Positions 45,181 through 52,896 of a DNA stretch of 64,000 nt are shown in pieces; position 1 is the stretch's first letter; every line of letters starts with the position of its first letter. The position numbers were made by a program, and so were the translations under genes. The stretch lies in assembly GCA_024399495.1 (NCBI GenBank), contig JAKSNY010000005.1:1-64000 (forward strand), read 5' to 3'. Under the pieces are notes generated by a model that made no database searches, had not been told where the DNA came from, and saw only the letters and a program-made list of their open reading frames with translations. The stretch is from Paludibacteraceae bacterium. GTDB taxonomy: Bacteria > Bacteroidota > Bacteroidia > Bacteroidales > Paludibacteraceae.

Positions 45181-45250
45181 ATGGTTTTCAAGTACCATCG
45201 TACAATTTTATTTCAAAAAAATCTACAATTTTTTTGGTTTTTGCTTTCAT
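45181..45250 (+). repeat. Copy 3 of the AAGTACCATCGTACAA repeat
   Basis: About 70 nt match copy 2. The -7 box region is altered, so this copy lacks the promoter. Confidence 0.85.
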
Positions 45251-45264
45251 CTGTGCACTGCAGA

Positions 45265-45317
45265 AAATATATTGGAAAAGTGTATGAAAATGCTTTGAAA
45301 TATATTGGAAAAATGTA
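45265..45317 (+). repeat. Two 20-nt direct repeats (AAATATATTGGAAAA...)
   Basis: AAATATATTGGAAAAGTGTA (45265-45284) recurs with one change at 45298-45317. Confidence 0.75.
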
Positions 45318-45342
45318 ATTTTAGTAGTTACTAAGCATTGCC

Positions 45343-45373
45343 TTTGATGAATTAAATTTTTTTAGTAAATTTG
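45343..45373 (+). promoter_or_regulatory. Promoter of gpsA-pgi
   Basis: TTTG (45343-45346), a 19-nt spacer and TAAATTTG (45366-45373). Confidence 0.65.
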
Positions 45374-45427
45374 CAATCGGATTTGTTTGAGGAGCGTAGC
45401 GACAGAAAGTAATAATAGCACAATAGT

Positions 45428-46444
45428 ATGTCAGAAGTGAAAGGTAAAAATACTGATAAAAAAATATGCATCATGGGTGGCGGAAGTTGGGCTACCGCAC
45501 TTGCAAAAATAGCAATGACGTGTGGCAAGCATATAAATTGGTATATGCGACGTCCGGAGCAGATAGAGCAGTTTATAAAGACAGGCTCCAATCCATCTTA
45601 CCTTACTGGTGTGCAATTTGATGTTAAAAAAATAAAATTCTACTCAGATATAAATAGGGCTATACGCTACTCTGACGTGCTTGTGTTTGCTATGCCGTCT
45701 CCGTTCCTTAAGGCTCACTTGGCAAAGGTGAAGACACCTATAAAAGATAAGTTTATAATTACAGCCATTAAAGGTATAGTACCCGATGAGAATATGATAG
45801 TAACAGATTATTTTCAGAAGTACTTTGATGTAAGTATAAACAATATGGGTGTTATTGCAGGTCCTTGCCATGCAGAAGAGGTGGCATTGGAGAGATTGTC
45901 GTACCTTACGGTTGCAAGCCATAATCAGGAGTTGGCTAAGTGGTTTGCCGACAGAATATCAAACCCGTATCTTAAAACATACGTTGGTAGGGACGTGCGT
46001 GGCATGGAGTACGCATCGGTGCTTAAAAATGTATATGCAATAGCGGCAGGAATCTGCCACGGACTAAAATACGGTGATAACTTTCAGGCGATACTTGTAT
46101 CAAACTCAATAAGAGAGATGAGCCGTTTTGTAGATGAAATAGCACCCGATAAGGAGCGTAACATAGGCGATGCGGCATATCTTGGCGATTTGCTTGTGAC
46201 TGCATACTCAAAGTTCAGCCGTAACCGTATGTTTGGTACGATGATAGGCAAGGGCTACTCTGTAAAGTCATCACAACTTGAGATGGAGATGATAGCGGAG
46301 GGCTACTATGGTACAAAATGCATTCATGAGATAAACGAGACACTTGGAGTGGATATGCCTATTATGGAGGCGTGCTACAATATACTTTATGAACGCATTG
46401 CACCTAATATAGAGATAAATGTGCTAACGGAAAAGCTAAACTAA
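45428..46444 (+). CDS. gpsA: Glycerol-3-phosphate dehydrogenase [NAD(P)+]
   Basis: Reduces dihydroxyacetone phosphate to sn-glycerol-3-phosphate for phospholipid synthesis. The 338 residues show the N-terminal Rossmann motif CIMGGGSWATALAKI, VFAMPSPFLKAHL, FIITAIKGIVPDENMIV, GVIAGPCHAEEVALERL, and the catalytic-domain LKNVYAIAAGICHGLKYGDN with the conserved Lys. It has its own promoter, and pgi follows across an octamer array. Confidence 0.95.
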   Translation: MSEVKGKNTDKKICIMGGGSWATALAKIAMTCGKHINWYMRRPEQIEQFIKTGSNPSYLTGVQFDVKKIKFYSDINRAIRYSDVLVFAMPSPFLKAHLAKVKTPIKDKFIITAIKGIVPDENMIVTDYFQKYFDVSINNMGVIAGPCHAEEVALERLSYLTVASHNQELAKWFADRISNPYLKTYVGRDVRGMEYASVLKNVYAIAAGICHGLKYGDNFQAILVSNSIREMSRFVDEIAPDKERNIGDAAYLGDLLVTAYSKFSRNRMFGTMIGKGYSVKSSQLEMEMIAEGYYGTKCIHEINETLGVDMPIMEACYNILYERIAPNIEINVLTEKLN

Positions 46445-46498
46445 AAGTAAAGGAGTATAGGAGACTCCTGAACTCCTAAACTCCTGAACTCCTAAACT
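46444..46498 (+). repeat. Octamer array between gpsA and pgi
   Basis: About two GAGTATAG-type units, GAG, then four ACTCCTGA/ACTCCTAA units. It starts at the gpsA stop and ends 8 nt before the pgi ATG; same layout as 42231-42300. Confidence 0.85.
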
Positions 46499-46506
46499 AT
46501 ATTTTT

Positions 46507-47847
46507 ATGGAAGACATTAAATTATCAATCAAAAGCTGCTTGGACTTTGTGTCTGAGAGCAAGGTTATGGGCTATGAGGCTCAGGTTAAGAAATGTGCCG
46601 AGACACTGGAGAACGGCACAGGTAAGGGTAACGATTTTCTTGGTTGGCTGCATTTGCCGTCATCTATAACCAAGGATTTTCTTGCCGATGTTAAGGAGAC
46701 GGCAGCATATCTGCGTGCTAACTGCGATGTAGTAGTGGTTGCAGGTATCGGTGGTAGTTATTTGGGTGCAAAGGCTGTTATAGACGCACTGTCTAACAGT
46801 TTCTCTTGGCTGTATGCCAAGAAGCCTGTAATTGTTTTTGCCGGCAATAACATCGGGGAAGACTATTTGGCTGAACTTACAGAGTATCTTGCCGATAAGA
46901 AATTTGGTATCATAAATATCTCTAAATCGGGTACTACAACTGAGACCGCTCTTGCATTCCGTCTGCTAAAGACTCAACTTGAGAAACAGATGGGCAAGGC
47001 TGAGGCTTGCAAGCGTATAGTTGCCATTACAGATAAGGCTAAGGGTGCATTGCGTACACTTTCTACTAAAGAGGGTTACAAGACTTACGTTATTCCTGAT
47101 AATGTGGGTGGACGTTTCTCTGTTCTTACCCCTGTAGGTCTGCTTCCTATTGCTGTTGCAGGTCTTGATGTTGACGCTCTTGTAGAGGGAGCACAGCGTA
47201 TGGAGAAGGTTTGCGGACTTGACACTCCGTTTGCAGAGAACCCTGCAGCAGTTTATGCCGCTACACGTAATGAACTTTACCGTAACGGTAAAAAGATTGA
47301 GATTCTTGCTAATTTCCAACCTAAACTTCACTTTATGGCAGAGTGGTGGAAACAACTTTACGGAGAGAGCGAGGGTAAGGAGAATAAGGGTATATTCAAT
47401 GCCTCTGTTGATTTTACAACAGACCTTCACTCTATGGGTCAGTGGATTCAAGAGGGCGAGCGTTCAATTTTTGAGACTGTTATTTCTGTTAAGAAAGCCA
47501 ACAAGAAACTTGAGGTTCCTATGGATGCCGAGAATCTTGATGGACTTAACTTCCTTGCCGGCAAGCGTGTAGATGACGTTAATAAGATGGCTGAACTTGG
47601 TACACGCCTTGCTCACGTAGATGGCGGTGTTCCTAACATTCTTATTGAGATGCCTGAACTTAACGCATTCTATATAGGAGAGTTAATCTACTTCTTTGAG
47701 AAGGCTTGCGGTATCAGTGGCTATCTGCTTGATGTAAATCCATTCAACCAGCCAGGTGTTGAGGCATACAAGAAGAATATGTTCGCCCTGCTTAACAAGC
47801 CAGGCTACGAGGCTGAGTCCAAAGCTATTCAGGCAAGGTTGAAATAG
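46507..47847 (+). CDS. pgi: Glucose-6-phosphate isomerase
   Basis: Interconverts glucose-6-phosphate and fructose-6-phosphate. The 446 residues are the short bacterial form. Sugar-phosphate motifs: [59 protein letters not shown] and the C-terminal signature region [21 protein letters not shown]. It is co-directional with gpsA. Confidence 0.96.
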   Translation: MEDIKLSIKSCLDFVSESKVMGYEAQVKKCAETLENGTGKGNDFLGWLHLPSSITKDFLADVKETAAYLRANCDVVVVAGIGGSYLGAKAVIDALSNSFSWLYAKKPVIVFAGNNIGEDYLAELTEYLADKKFGIINISKSGTTTETALAFRLLKTQLEKQMGKAEACKRIVAITDKAKGALRTLSTKEGYKTYVIPDNVGGRFSVLTPVGLLPIAVAGLDVDALVEGAQRMEKVCGLDTPFAENPAAVYAATRNELYRNGKKIEILANFQPKLHFMAEWWKQLYGESEGKENKGIFNASVDFTTDLHSMGQWIQEGERSIFETVISVKKANKKLEVPMDAENLDGLNFLAGKRVDDVNKMAELGTRLAHVDGGVPNILIEMPELNAFYIGELIYFFEKACGISGYLLDVNPFNQPGVEAYKKNMFALLNKPGYEAESKAIQARLK

Positions 47848-47853
47848 GATTTA

Positions 47854-47881
47854 ATGTATGATGTATAATGTATGATGTATG
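47854..47881 (+). repeat. Heptamer array ATGTATG x4 after pgi
   Basis: Four units, the second ATGTATA, beginning 6 nt after the pgi stop. Confidence 0.9.
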
Positions 47882-47945
47882 TTTGTTATTTTAAATAGAT
47901 AAAAACATATAAAAATACATAAAAATAAAAAAAGTGGTACAAAAA

Positions 47946-47977
47946 TTTGGTGGTATAAAAATTTTGCTGTACTTTTG
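47946..47977 (+). promoter_or_regulatory. Promoter of tRNA-Val
   Basis: TTTG (47946-47949), a 20-nt spacer and TACTTTTG (47970-47977), 16 nt upstream of the tRNA. The spacer includes an imperfect tandem repeat of GTGGTACAAAAATTT. Confidence 0.65.
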
Positions 47978-47993
47978 TACCGCTTTTGAGAAA

Positions 47994-48071
47994 GGGCGTT
48001 TAGCTCAGCTGGTTTAGAGCATCTGCCTTACAAGCAGAGGGTCGGCGGTTCGAATCCGTCAACGCCCACCA
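47994..48071 (+). tRNA. tRNA-Val (anticodon UAC)
   Basis: A complete cloverleaf can be drawn. The acceptor is GGGCGTT/AACGCCC, the D-arm has TAGCTCAGCTGGTTTAGAGC, the anticodon stem TCTGC/GCAGA encloses loop CTTACAA with anticodon TAC, and the T-arm has GGTTCGAATCC. CCA is encoded (48069-48071). Confidence 0.95.
48053..48069 (+). repeat. tRNA-Val 3' end, first of three direct copies
   Basis: AATCCGTCAACGCCCAC occurs here, in full at 48311-48327, and as its first 13 nt at 48238-48250. Repeated tRNA 3' ends are a typical trace of integrase-mediated insertion. Confidence 0.8.
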
Positions 48072-48075
48072 CTGA

Positions 48076-48199
48076 CAAATTGAAGCATCTGCGTTGCAGA
48101 TGCTTTTTTTGTGTTTGCACATAGACAAGGGAGCTTGCTCACTTGGATATGGGCGGACACAAAAAAGAGCATAATGGCGTAGCCACATGCTTCAATTTG
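48076..48199. repeat. Long imperfect palindrome next to tRNA-Val
   Basis: Outer arms CAAATTGAAGCAT (48076-48088) and ATGCTTCAATTTG (48187-48199), a middle pair around 48100-48114 and 48157-48172, and an inner pair CAAGGGAGC/GCTCACTTG (48126-48145). Outside it, TGGGCGTGACGG (48202-48213) resembles an inverted tRNA 3' end. Confidence 0.75.
48084..48110 (+). terminator. Terminator after tRNA-Val
   Basis: Perfect 9-bp arms AGCATCTGC/GCAGATGCT with GTT loop, then seven T. Confidence 0.9.
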
Positions 48200-48237
48200 C
48201 ATGGGCGTGACGGTTCACGAGCCACGCAGTGGCGAGT

Positions 48238-48327
48238 AATCCGTCAACGCATCGCGACAGGCGATTCTTTTTTGTTGTTAGGGAGCCCCCGCAGGGTAGT
48301 ACGGATATTTAATCCGTCAACGCCCAC
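48238..48327 (+). repeat. Second and third tRNA-Val 3' end copies
   Basis: AATCCGTCAACGC at 48238 and AATCCGTCAACGCCCAC at 48311. Each is preceded by a complementary word (TGACGG or ACGGAT), so each can form a hairpin. No gene lies between them. Confidence 0.75.
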
Positions 48328-48378
48328 TGGTTCACAACTTTATGGTTCGGTTCCGAAGCCATTGGCCAGAGGAAAAAA

Positions 48379-48408
48379 TTGCTAATCTCAAAAAAATCCG
48401 TACCTTTG
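48379..48408 (+). promoter_or_regulatory. Promoter downstream of the tRNA repeats
   Basis: TTG (48379-48381), a 19-nt spacer and TACCTTTG (48401-48408). The first downstream frame is a 25-codon ORF. Confidence 0.6.
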
Positions 48409-48447
48409 TAACCTAAAGTTGCAAAGTGAACTAAAACAAGTACAATT

Positions 48448-48525
48448 ATGGCAAAGCCTATTTCTCAGGAGTCTTATCAAGCATGTAAGTCTGCTTATCA
48501 AATGATGCAGACGATGGCTCAATGA
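48448..48525 (+). CDS. Possible 25-residue small protein or gene remnant
   Basis: An ATG 40 nt after a good promoter opens MAKPISQESYQACKSAYQMM and five more residues before TGA. It has no recognisable family. It could be the start of a decayed gene, since the sequence just after the stop is open in other frames only briefly. Confidence 0.25.
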   Translation: MAKPISQESYQACKSAYQMMQTMAQ

Positions 48526-48662
48526 GTGTAATAGCAGAGAAGCATGGTAAAAAATAAAACAATATCATTAAAATCATATTGCCTATGAAATAAAATCGTG
48601 TATTAGCATACACACCTTGGAAATATAGAAAATAGCATAAGCAAAATCTTGATTCCCTGAAA

Positions 48663-48762
48663 CTTCGACACTTTCAGAATTTATCAACCAAGACAATGCC
48701 TATTTGTTCACGTATAGCGTGGGCATTGTTGGTATAAATTTGGTTGATAAAGGTAGTCGAAG
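48663..48762. repeat. Nested inverted repeat in the spacer before 48929
   Basis: Three nested arm pairs: CTTCGAC/GTCGAAG (48663, 48756), TTTATCAACCAA/TTGGTTGATAAA (48680, 48740) and ACAATGCC/GGCATTGT (48693, 48722). All are perfect. The rest of 48526-48928 shows no convincing gene. Confidence 0.75.
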
Positions 48763-48928
48763 ACCTCAGAGGATCAGATTGAAGCAGACAAACTCCACGC
48801 TTTTTTGTGTGTATGCCATTCTACAATTTTTGGAGCAAACGGAGTTATCGAAAAGCCGTCAAGTGAGTAAAGAATTATTTATCAATTAAAAACCGATAGC
48901 GATGGGATATAACTGCTAACAATTTACA

Positions 48929-49321
48929 ATGAAAAAAATTATTTTATTATGCGCCATTTTAGGCATCACTTTCTTTGGCTACAGCCAAGATGTAAAAGTC
49001 AACATTAACAATGAAGATGCTACAGTCAAAGACGAATGTCCGTACCGCATCAATGGTATTTGTTCAACAGATGATATAGGAGGTGTTGATGTAATTTTTA
49101 TTAATGGTTGCCCTGATTGCTACGTGTCGCATCCAACGATATCTTTGAAAAATTACAATTCTTTTCCTGTTACTGTATTATGGAGTGTAGTGCGTGATGG
49201 AAAAGTAAAAACTGGTGTCACAATATTGGGAGTAGATGCAAACAAAGAAATTCCTCTTGGTGGTGGATTTCCCGAAGAATATTCTCTAAATGGACTTATT
49301 GTCCGTAAATTAGCTCAATAA
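48929..49321 (+). CDS. Small secreted protein of unknown function
   Basis: 130 residues with a signal peptide (MKKIILLCAILGITFFGYSQ). The mature part has two Cys pairs (CPYRINGIC and CPDCYV) and reads as an Ig-like beta sandwich (VSHPTISLKNYNSFPVTVLWSVVRDGKVKTG). I do not recognise the family. It stands in the accessory stretch after tRNA-Val, 5 nt before another signal-peptide ORF, so the two may form an operon. Confidence 0.7.
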   Translation: MKKIILLCAILGITFFGYSQDVKVNINNEDATVKDECPYRINGICSTDDIGGVDVIFINGCPDCYVSHPTISLKNYNSFPVTVLWSVVRDGKVKTGVTILGVDANKEIPLGGGFPEEYSLNGLIVRKLAQ

Positions 49322-49326
49322 GTACT

Positions 49327-49425
49327 ATGAAAAGAATTCTTTTGGGATTTGTCTTGATGGCTCTTTCGTATTTTTCGCTGGCGCAATCAACAATAGACCA
49401 ACTTATGTCAATAAGTATCGAATAA
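49327..49425 (+). pseudogene. Signal peptide fragment, probably the frameshifted 5' end of the next gene
   Basis: Encodes MKRILLGFVLMALSYFSLAQ, a perfect signal peptide, and then a dozen residues before TAA. The downstream frame is open back through this region without a stop, and continues INNRPTYVNKYRIKGAF into the FISUMP-like ORF. One indel near 49385 would join them. Confidence 0.6.
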
Positions 49426-49472
49426 AAGGGGCTTTCTTAACTAAACCACTACCCAAAAGGACAGCAAAAACG

Positions 49473-50156
49473 TTGTCAAGTCCTATATGTATCAATGGGT
49501 ATCTATGGGTATATCCTGCGGATTTGGGGTATTTTACTACTCACCCTGATGATGTGATAGCAAATATTAACCGACAAAACAAATACGGTAAAGACAACTG
49601 GCGCATTCCGACCCCCGAAGAACTGATGACAATGGAAGATAATGCCAACACAATCGGTTTGGGAGACGATATTTATATGTGTACAGCGCATGCAAATGGA
49701 TGTTTACGGTTAGTCGCCACCAAAGGCGATTATGCCGATTTTGTTCGGATAGGAGATGTTTATTGGTCTAAAACCAATTACGGCACAACCAATGGCGCAG
49801 AAAAAGGTCGTCCTTTTACGTACGAGGAAGCGGTAAATCATGCACCGGAAGGTTGCAGGTTGCCCACTAAAGAAGAAGCAATGGCTCTAATATATAGTGG
49901 TGACGCACGTTTTGGGGACATTACCTCCGGAAAGTTATTATATTTTCCGTTCACTCGAGATCATACTCATGACGGATCATACGATACATATATCAGTCAG
50001 ATTGGTGAGTATTGGATTGAGGGCGAACAAATTATATATTTCAAAAGCACTTTCCATATGTACGGATTCAATCAGCGTGAAAATTACAACACCGAACCGG
50101 AAGTTCGTTCTTCCTCGTCAGGTGGGAGTTACCATGTTAGATATGTAAAGAAATAA
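49473..50156 (+). CDS. FISUMP/DUF1566-like secreted domain protein, 5' end frameshifted
   Basis: 227 residues from a weak TTG start. The real protein probably begins at 49327 in another frame. Features are WRIPTPEELMTMEDN, GCLRLVATKGD, VYWSKTNYGT, GCRLPTKEEAMALIYSGD and a final YHVRYVKK, the pattern of Fibrobacter-type major paralogous and DUF1566 lectin-like domains. Without the frameshift it would be a secreted surface protein. It is either a pseudogene, a phase-variable gene or a sequencing error. A terminator follows. Confidence 0.6.
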   Translation: MSSPICINGYLWVYPADLGYFTTHPDDVIANINRQNKYGKDNWRIPTPEELMTMEDNANTIGLGDDIYMCTAHANGCLRLVATKGDYADFVRIGDVYWSKTNYGTTNGAEKGRPFTYEEAVNHAPEGCRLPTKEEAMALIYSGDARFGDITSGKLLYFPFTRDHTHDGSYDTYISQIGEYWIEGEQIIYFKSTFHMYGFNQRENYNTEPEVRSSSSGGSYHVRYVKK

Positions 50157-50175
50157 ACACCTATCTCTTTCATAC

Positions 50176-50225
50176 AAAAGGACAGTCCACAACAATTACA
50201 AAGTATCGGTGGCAGTCCTTTTTTT
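50176..50225 (+). terminator. Terminator after the FISUMP-like gene
   Basis: AAAAGGAC/GTCCTTTT arms with an inner CCAC/GTGG pair and a run of seven T. Confidence 0.8.
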
Positions 50226-50355
50226 CGCGCGTCAGCACTCAATAATATCCCTCAACTTCCGGGACTAATAGACAAAATTCGTGATAAAATCCGTGTAATC
50301 TATAAATGCAAGGATTGCGGGTCAAAAGTCGCAAAAAAATGACGGAATATATATT

Positions 50356-50393
50356 GTGGTTCACAACCTTGTGAACCACAACCTTGTGAACCA
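50356..50393. repeat. Perfect palindrome GTGGTTCACAA-CC-TTGTGAACCAC plus direct repeat
   Basis: 11-bp perfect arms (50356-50379). The 17-nt word CACAACCTTGTGAACCA occurs at 50362 and again at 50377, and a 15-nt version at 50623-50637. TGGTTCACAA also appears at 48328. The region 50226-50696 otherwise holds no gene I can support. Confidence 0.8.
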
Positions 50394-50696
50394 GCAAAAA
50401 TGGGGAATGATAGTAAAAATGCTTTTTGAAAAACGGGGAACGATATAAAAATAGAAAAAATATTTGCATATATCATTTATTTTCAGAATGTTGCATAGAA
50501 ATATACTTTTGTATGATAGAATAAGTTTTCGAGAGTAATATTTTTACAAAAGCGTAATCGGTCAACAGCCTCTTTCACATATATGCACCCTTTTGTTTCT
50601 GTTTCTTTTATTCATCAGTACGCAACCTTGTGAACCAACATTTTTTTACGTCAAAAATTTGTGAAAGTCTCAAAAAAATGACTTCTATCTAAAAAA

Positions 50697-50729
50697 ACAA
50701 GCGTTATAACTTTCTGCTATAACGCTTGT
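50697..50729. terminator. Bidirectional terminator downstream of the lipoprotein gene
   Basis: Perfect 12-bp arms ACAAGCGTTATA/TATAACGCTTGT with a 9-nt loop, flanked by A7 on the left and TTTT on the right. It ends the minus-strand lipoprotein transcript. Confidence 0.9.
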
Positions 50730-50755
50730 TTTACTTTTAGGATAATCCCCGATAA

Positions 50756-51175
50756 TTAGTTGTTTGTGGTTAGTGTGTACTCAAAGATTTCCGCTATCCC
50801 TGTAACCTTAGCCTCATCTATATCATTTACGCTAAATGTGTAAAAATAGTATTTGATATTAGGTGTCAGTGAAGATTTATCAAAAACTATCGCATTATTG
50901 CCTTTGTAGAATCTAGGGGCTTGTCTAGCAATCCATTCACAAATTTCTTTCTTATTCCTGTAAGGATCATATTCAGCTTTTCTGATCATATCCTCATCTA
51001 ATGCTCCTACCTGCCAAAGTGTGGATTCACTTGCTTTTACTGTAATAACACATTCATCAGATCTCTCACTGAATGTTGCAGAGAATTTAGAACCTTTGTC
51101 ATCTTTCTTGCAAGATGATACACCTAATAAAATTGCCATCAATGGCAAAACTAAAAATAAAACACTCTTCTTCAT
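50756..51175 (-). CDS. Small lipoprotein of unknown function
   Basis: 139 residues. The signal MKKSVLFLVLPLMAILLGVS ends in a lipobox SSC followed by KKDDKGSK. The rest is a short alpha/beta domain (ECVITVKASESTLWQVGAL, NIKYYFYTFSVNDIDEAKV) resembling fibronectin-like folds by pattern only. It is monocistronic with its own promoter and terminator, divergent from the glutamine synthetase gene. No family recognised. Confidence 0.75.
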   Translation of the reverse strand: MKKSVLFLVLPLMAILLGVSSCKKDDKGSKFSATFSERSDECVITVKASESTLWQVGALDEDMIRKAEYDPYRNKKEICEWIARQAPRFYKGNNAIVFDKSSLTPNIKYYFYTFSVNDIDEAKVTGIAEIFEYTLTTNN

Positions 51176-51204
51176 AATCAGTATTGTTTAAAAATTTTAC
51201 TATG

Positions 51205-51251
51205 CAAAGATATGTATTTTTTGCAAAACACCAAAAAAAGTTTTATTTTTG
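51205..51251. promoter_or_regulatory. Overlapping divergent promoters of the lipoprotein and glutamine synthetase genes
   Basis: Minus strand: TATCTTTG (51205-51212) with a -33 at 51232-51235. Plus strand: TTTG (51220-51223), a 20-nt spacer and TATTTTTG (51244-51251). The two promoters interlock within 47 nt, so RNA polymerase cannot hold both at once. Confidence 0.65.
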
Positions 51252-51280
51252 CAACTTGAATAAAATTTACTTTAAATAAT

Positions 51281-52792
51281 ATGAATGCAAATATTGCAAT
51301 GAACCCAAACAGACTGGTTCAGTTTTTAAAGAAGCCTGCATCGGAGTTTACACGTGCGGATATTATTAAATATTGTACAGAGAACGAGGTGCAGTTTATA
51401 AATTTCCACTATTGCGGATGGGACGGCAGGCTTAAAACCCTTAATTTTGTAATAAACTCTGCAGAACACCTTGAGAGCATACTCTCAGCAGGTGAGAGAG
51501 TTGATGGTTCCAGTCTTTTCCCGTTCATCGAGGCAGGAAAAAGTGACCTATACGTAGTGCCTAAATATAAGACAGCATTCCTAAATCCATTTACAGAGAT
51601 ACCTACGGTAGATATTCTTTGCTCTTTCTATAATAGAGACGGTGAGCCGTTTGAGAGTTCTCCGGAGTATATACTAAAGAAGGCTCATAAGGTATTTAAG
51701 GAAACTACAGGCTTACAAATGGAGACTATGGGTGAGCTTGAGTATTATATAATTGCAGATGCAGAGGAACTTTATCCTGTGCCTGACCAAAAAGGGTATC
51801 ATGAGAGTGCACCTTTTAATAAGTTTACAGATTACCGCTTGGAGGCTATGAGGCTTATAGCACAGGCTGGTGGCCTTATAAAGTACGGACACTCAGAGGT
51901 GGGTAACTTTACACAAGACGGTAAGATTTATGAGCAGAATGAGATTGAGTTTACTCCTACCAACATAGAGGATGCGGCAGACCAACTTGTGGTGGCTAAA
52001 TGGATTATGCGTCAGCTTGCATACGAGTATGGCGTAACCCTTACATTTGCCCCTAAGATTACTGTGGGTAAGGCTGGTTCCGGGCTTCATGTGCACTGCA
52101 AGTTTACAAAGAACGGTGAGTCTGTGATGGTTAAGAACGGAGAACTTACAGATGAATGCAAGAAGGCTATAGCGGGTTATATGGAGGCTGGTACATCGCT
52201 GCCTGCATTTGGCAATCCTAATCCGCTATCGTTTATGCGTTTGGTTCCTCATCAGGAGGCTCCTACATCTCTTTGCTGGTCGTTCTCTAACCGTAGTGCA
52301 TTAGTACGTGTACCGCTTGGCTGGATAAATAACGGAAAGGATATGGCTGCAGACTGTAACCCGATGGAGAAGGCATCCGGCAGGGATTTCAGTGGTAAGC
52401 AGACATTTGAGTGGAGAGCGTCTGACGGCTGTGCGGATATCTATTTGCTTATGGCATCGCTGTGTGCCGCCGCACGTCACGGATTTGAGATTCCTAATGC
52501 TCTTGAAATTGCGGAGAAGACATACGTGGGTCTTGGTGTTAATATCCACGATGCCAGCAATAAGGCTGTTCAGGAGGCTCTTGAGCAATTACCTGACTCT
52601 TGCGTATCGGCTGCTAAGGAACTTGAGAAAGACCGTGCTATATATACATCTAAAGGTGTGTTCTCTGATAGCATAGTGGATTATATGATTAAATATCTTA
52701 CAGCGTTTGATGATGCTCAGCTGCGTAAGGAACTTGGTAATGACACCAAGAAGATAATGAAACTTGTAACTGAAAATCTACACGTAGGGTAG
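51281..52792 (+). CDS. Glutamine synthetase
   Basis: ATP-dependent amidation of glutamate to glutamine, central to ammonium assimilation. 503 residues in the GSI-like size range. The N-terminal beta-grasp has FINFHYCGWDGRLKTLNFV. The catalytic parts include VDGSSLFPFIEAGKSDLYVVP, METMGELEYYII (metal Glu), YEQNEIEFTPTNIEDAADQ, APKITVGKAGSGLHVHCKF, and NRSALVRVPLG. I do not assign a symbol because Bacteroidales carry several GS types. No PII-family gene is adjacent. Confidence 0.92.
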   Translation: MNANIAMNPNRLVQFLKKPASEFTRADIIKYCTENEVQFINFHYCGWDGRLKTLNFVINSAEHLESILSAGERVDGSSLFPFIEAGKSDLYVVPKYKTAFLNPFTEIPTVDILCSFYNRDGEPFESSPEYILKKAHKVFKETTGLQMETMGELEYYIIADAEELYPVPDQKGYHESAPFNKFTDYRLEAMRLIAQAGGLIKYGHSEVGNFTQDGKIYEQNEIEFTPTNIEDAADQLVVAKWIMRQLAYEYGVTLTFAPKITVGKAGSGLHVHCKFTKNGESVMVKNGELTDECKKAIAGYMEAGTSLPAFGNPNPLSFMRLVPHQEAPTSLCWSFSNRSALVRVPLGWINNGKDMAADCNPMEKASGRDFSGKQTFEWRASDGCADIYLLMASLCAAARHGFEIPNALEIAEKTYVGLGVNIHDASNKAVQEALEQLPDSCVSAAKELEKDRAIYTSKGVFSDSIVDYMIKYLTAFDDAQLRKELGNDTKKIMKLVTENLHVG

Positions 52793-52795
52793 TGA

Positions 52796-52893
52796 GAGTT
52801 AAGGAGTAAAGGAGTTAAAAAACTCCCAAACTCCCAAACTCCTAAACTCCCAAACTCCTAAACTCCTAAATTTCTAAACTCCTAAATTCCTAA
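52796..52893 (+). repeat. Octamer array (ACTCCTAA/ACTCCCAA x9) after glutamine synthetase
   Basis: A GAG-type left arm (52796-52818), then nine octamers with some drift (ACTCCCAA, ACTCCTAA, ATTTCTAA, ATTCCTAA). It starts 4 nt after the stop and ends 3 nt before the next ATG. Longest array in the window. Confidence 0.85.
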
Positions 52894-52896
52894 ATT

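Noticed and set aside
48704-48889. 61-residue ORF in the spacer after tRNA-Val
   Set aside because: It runs through the nested inverted repeat, lacks any motif, and has no promoter close by.
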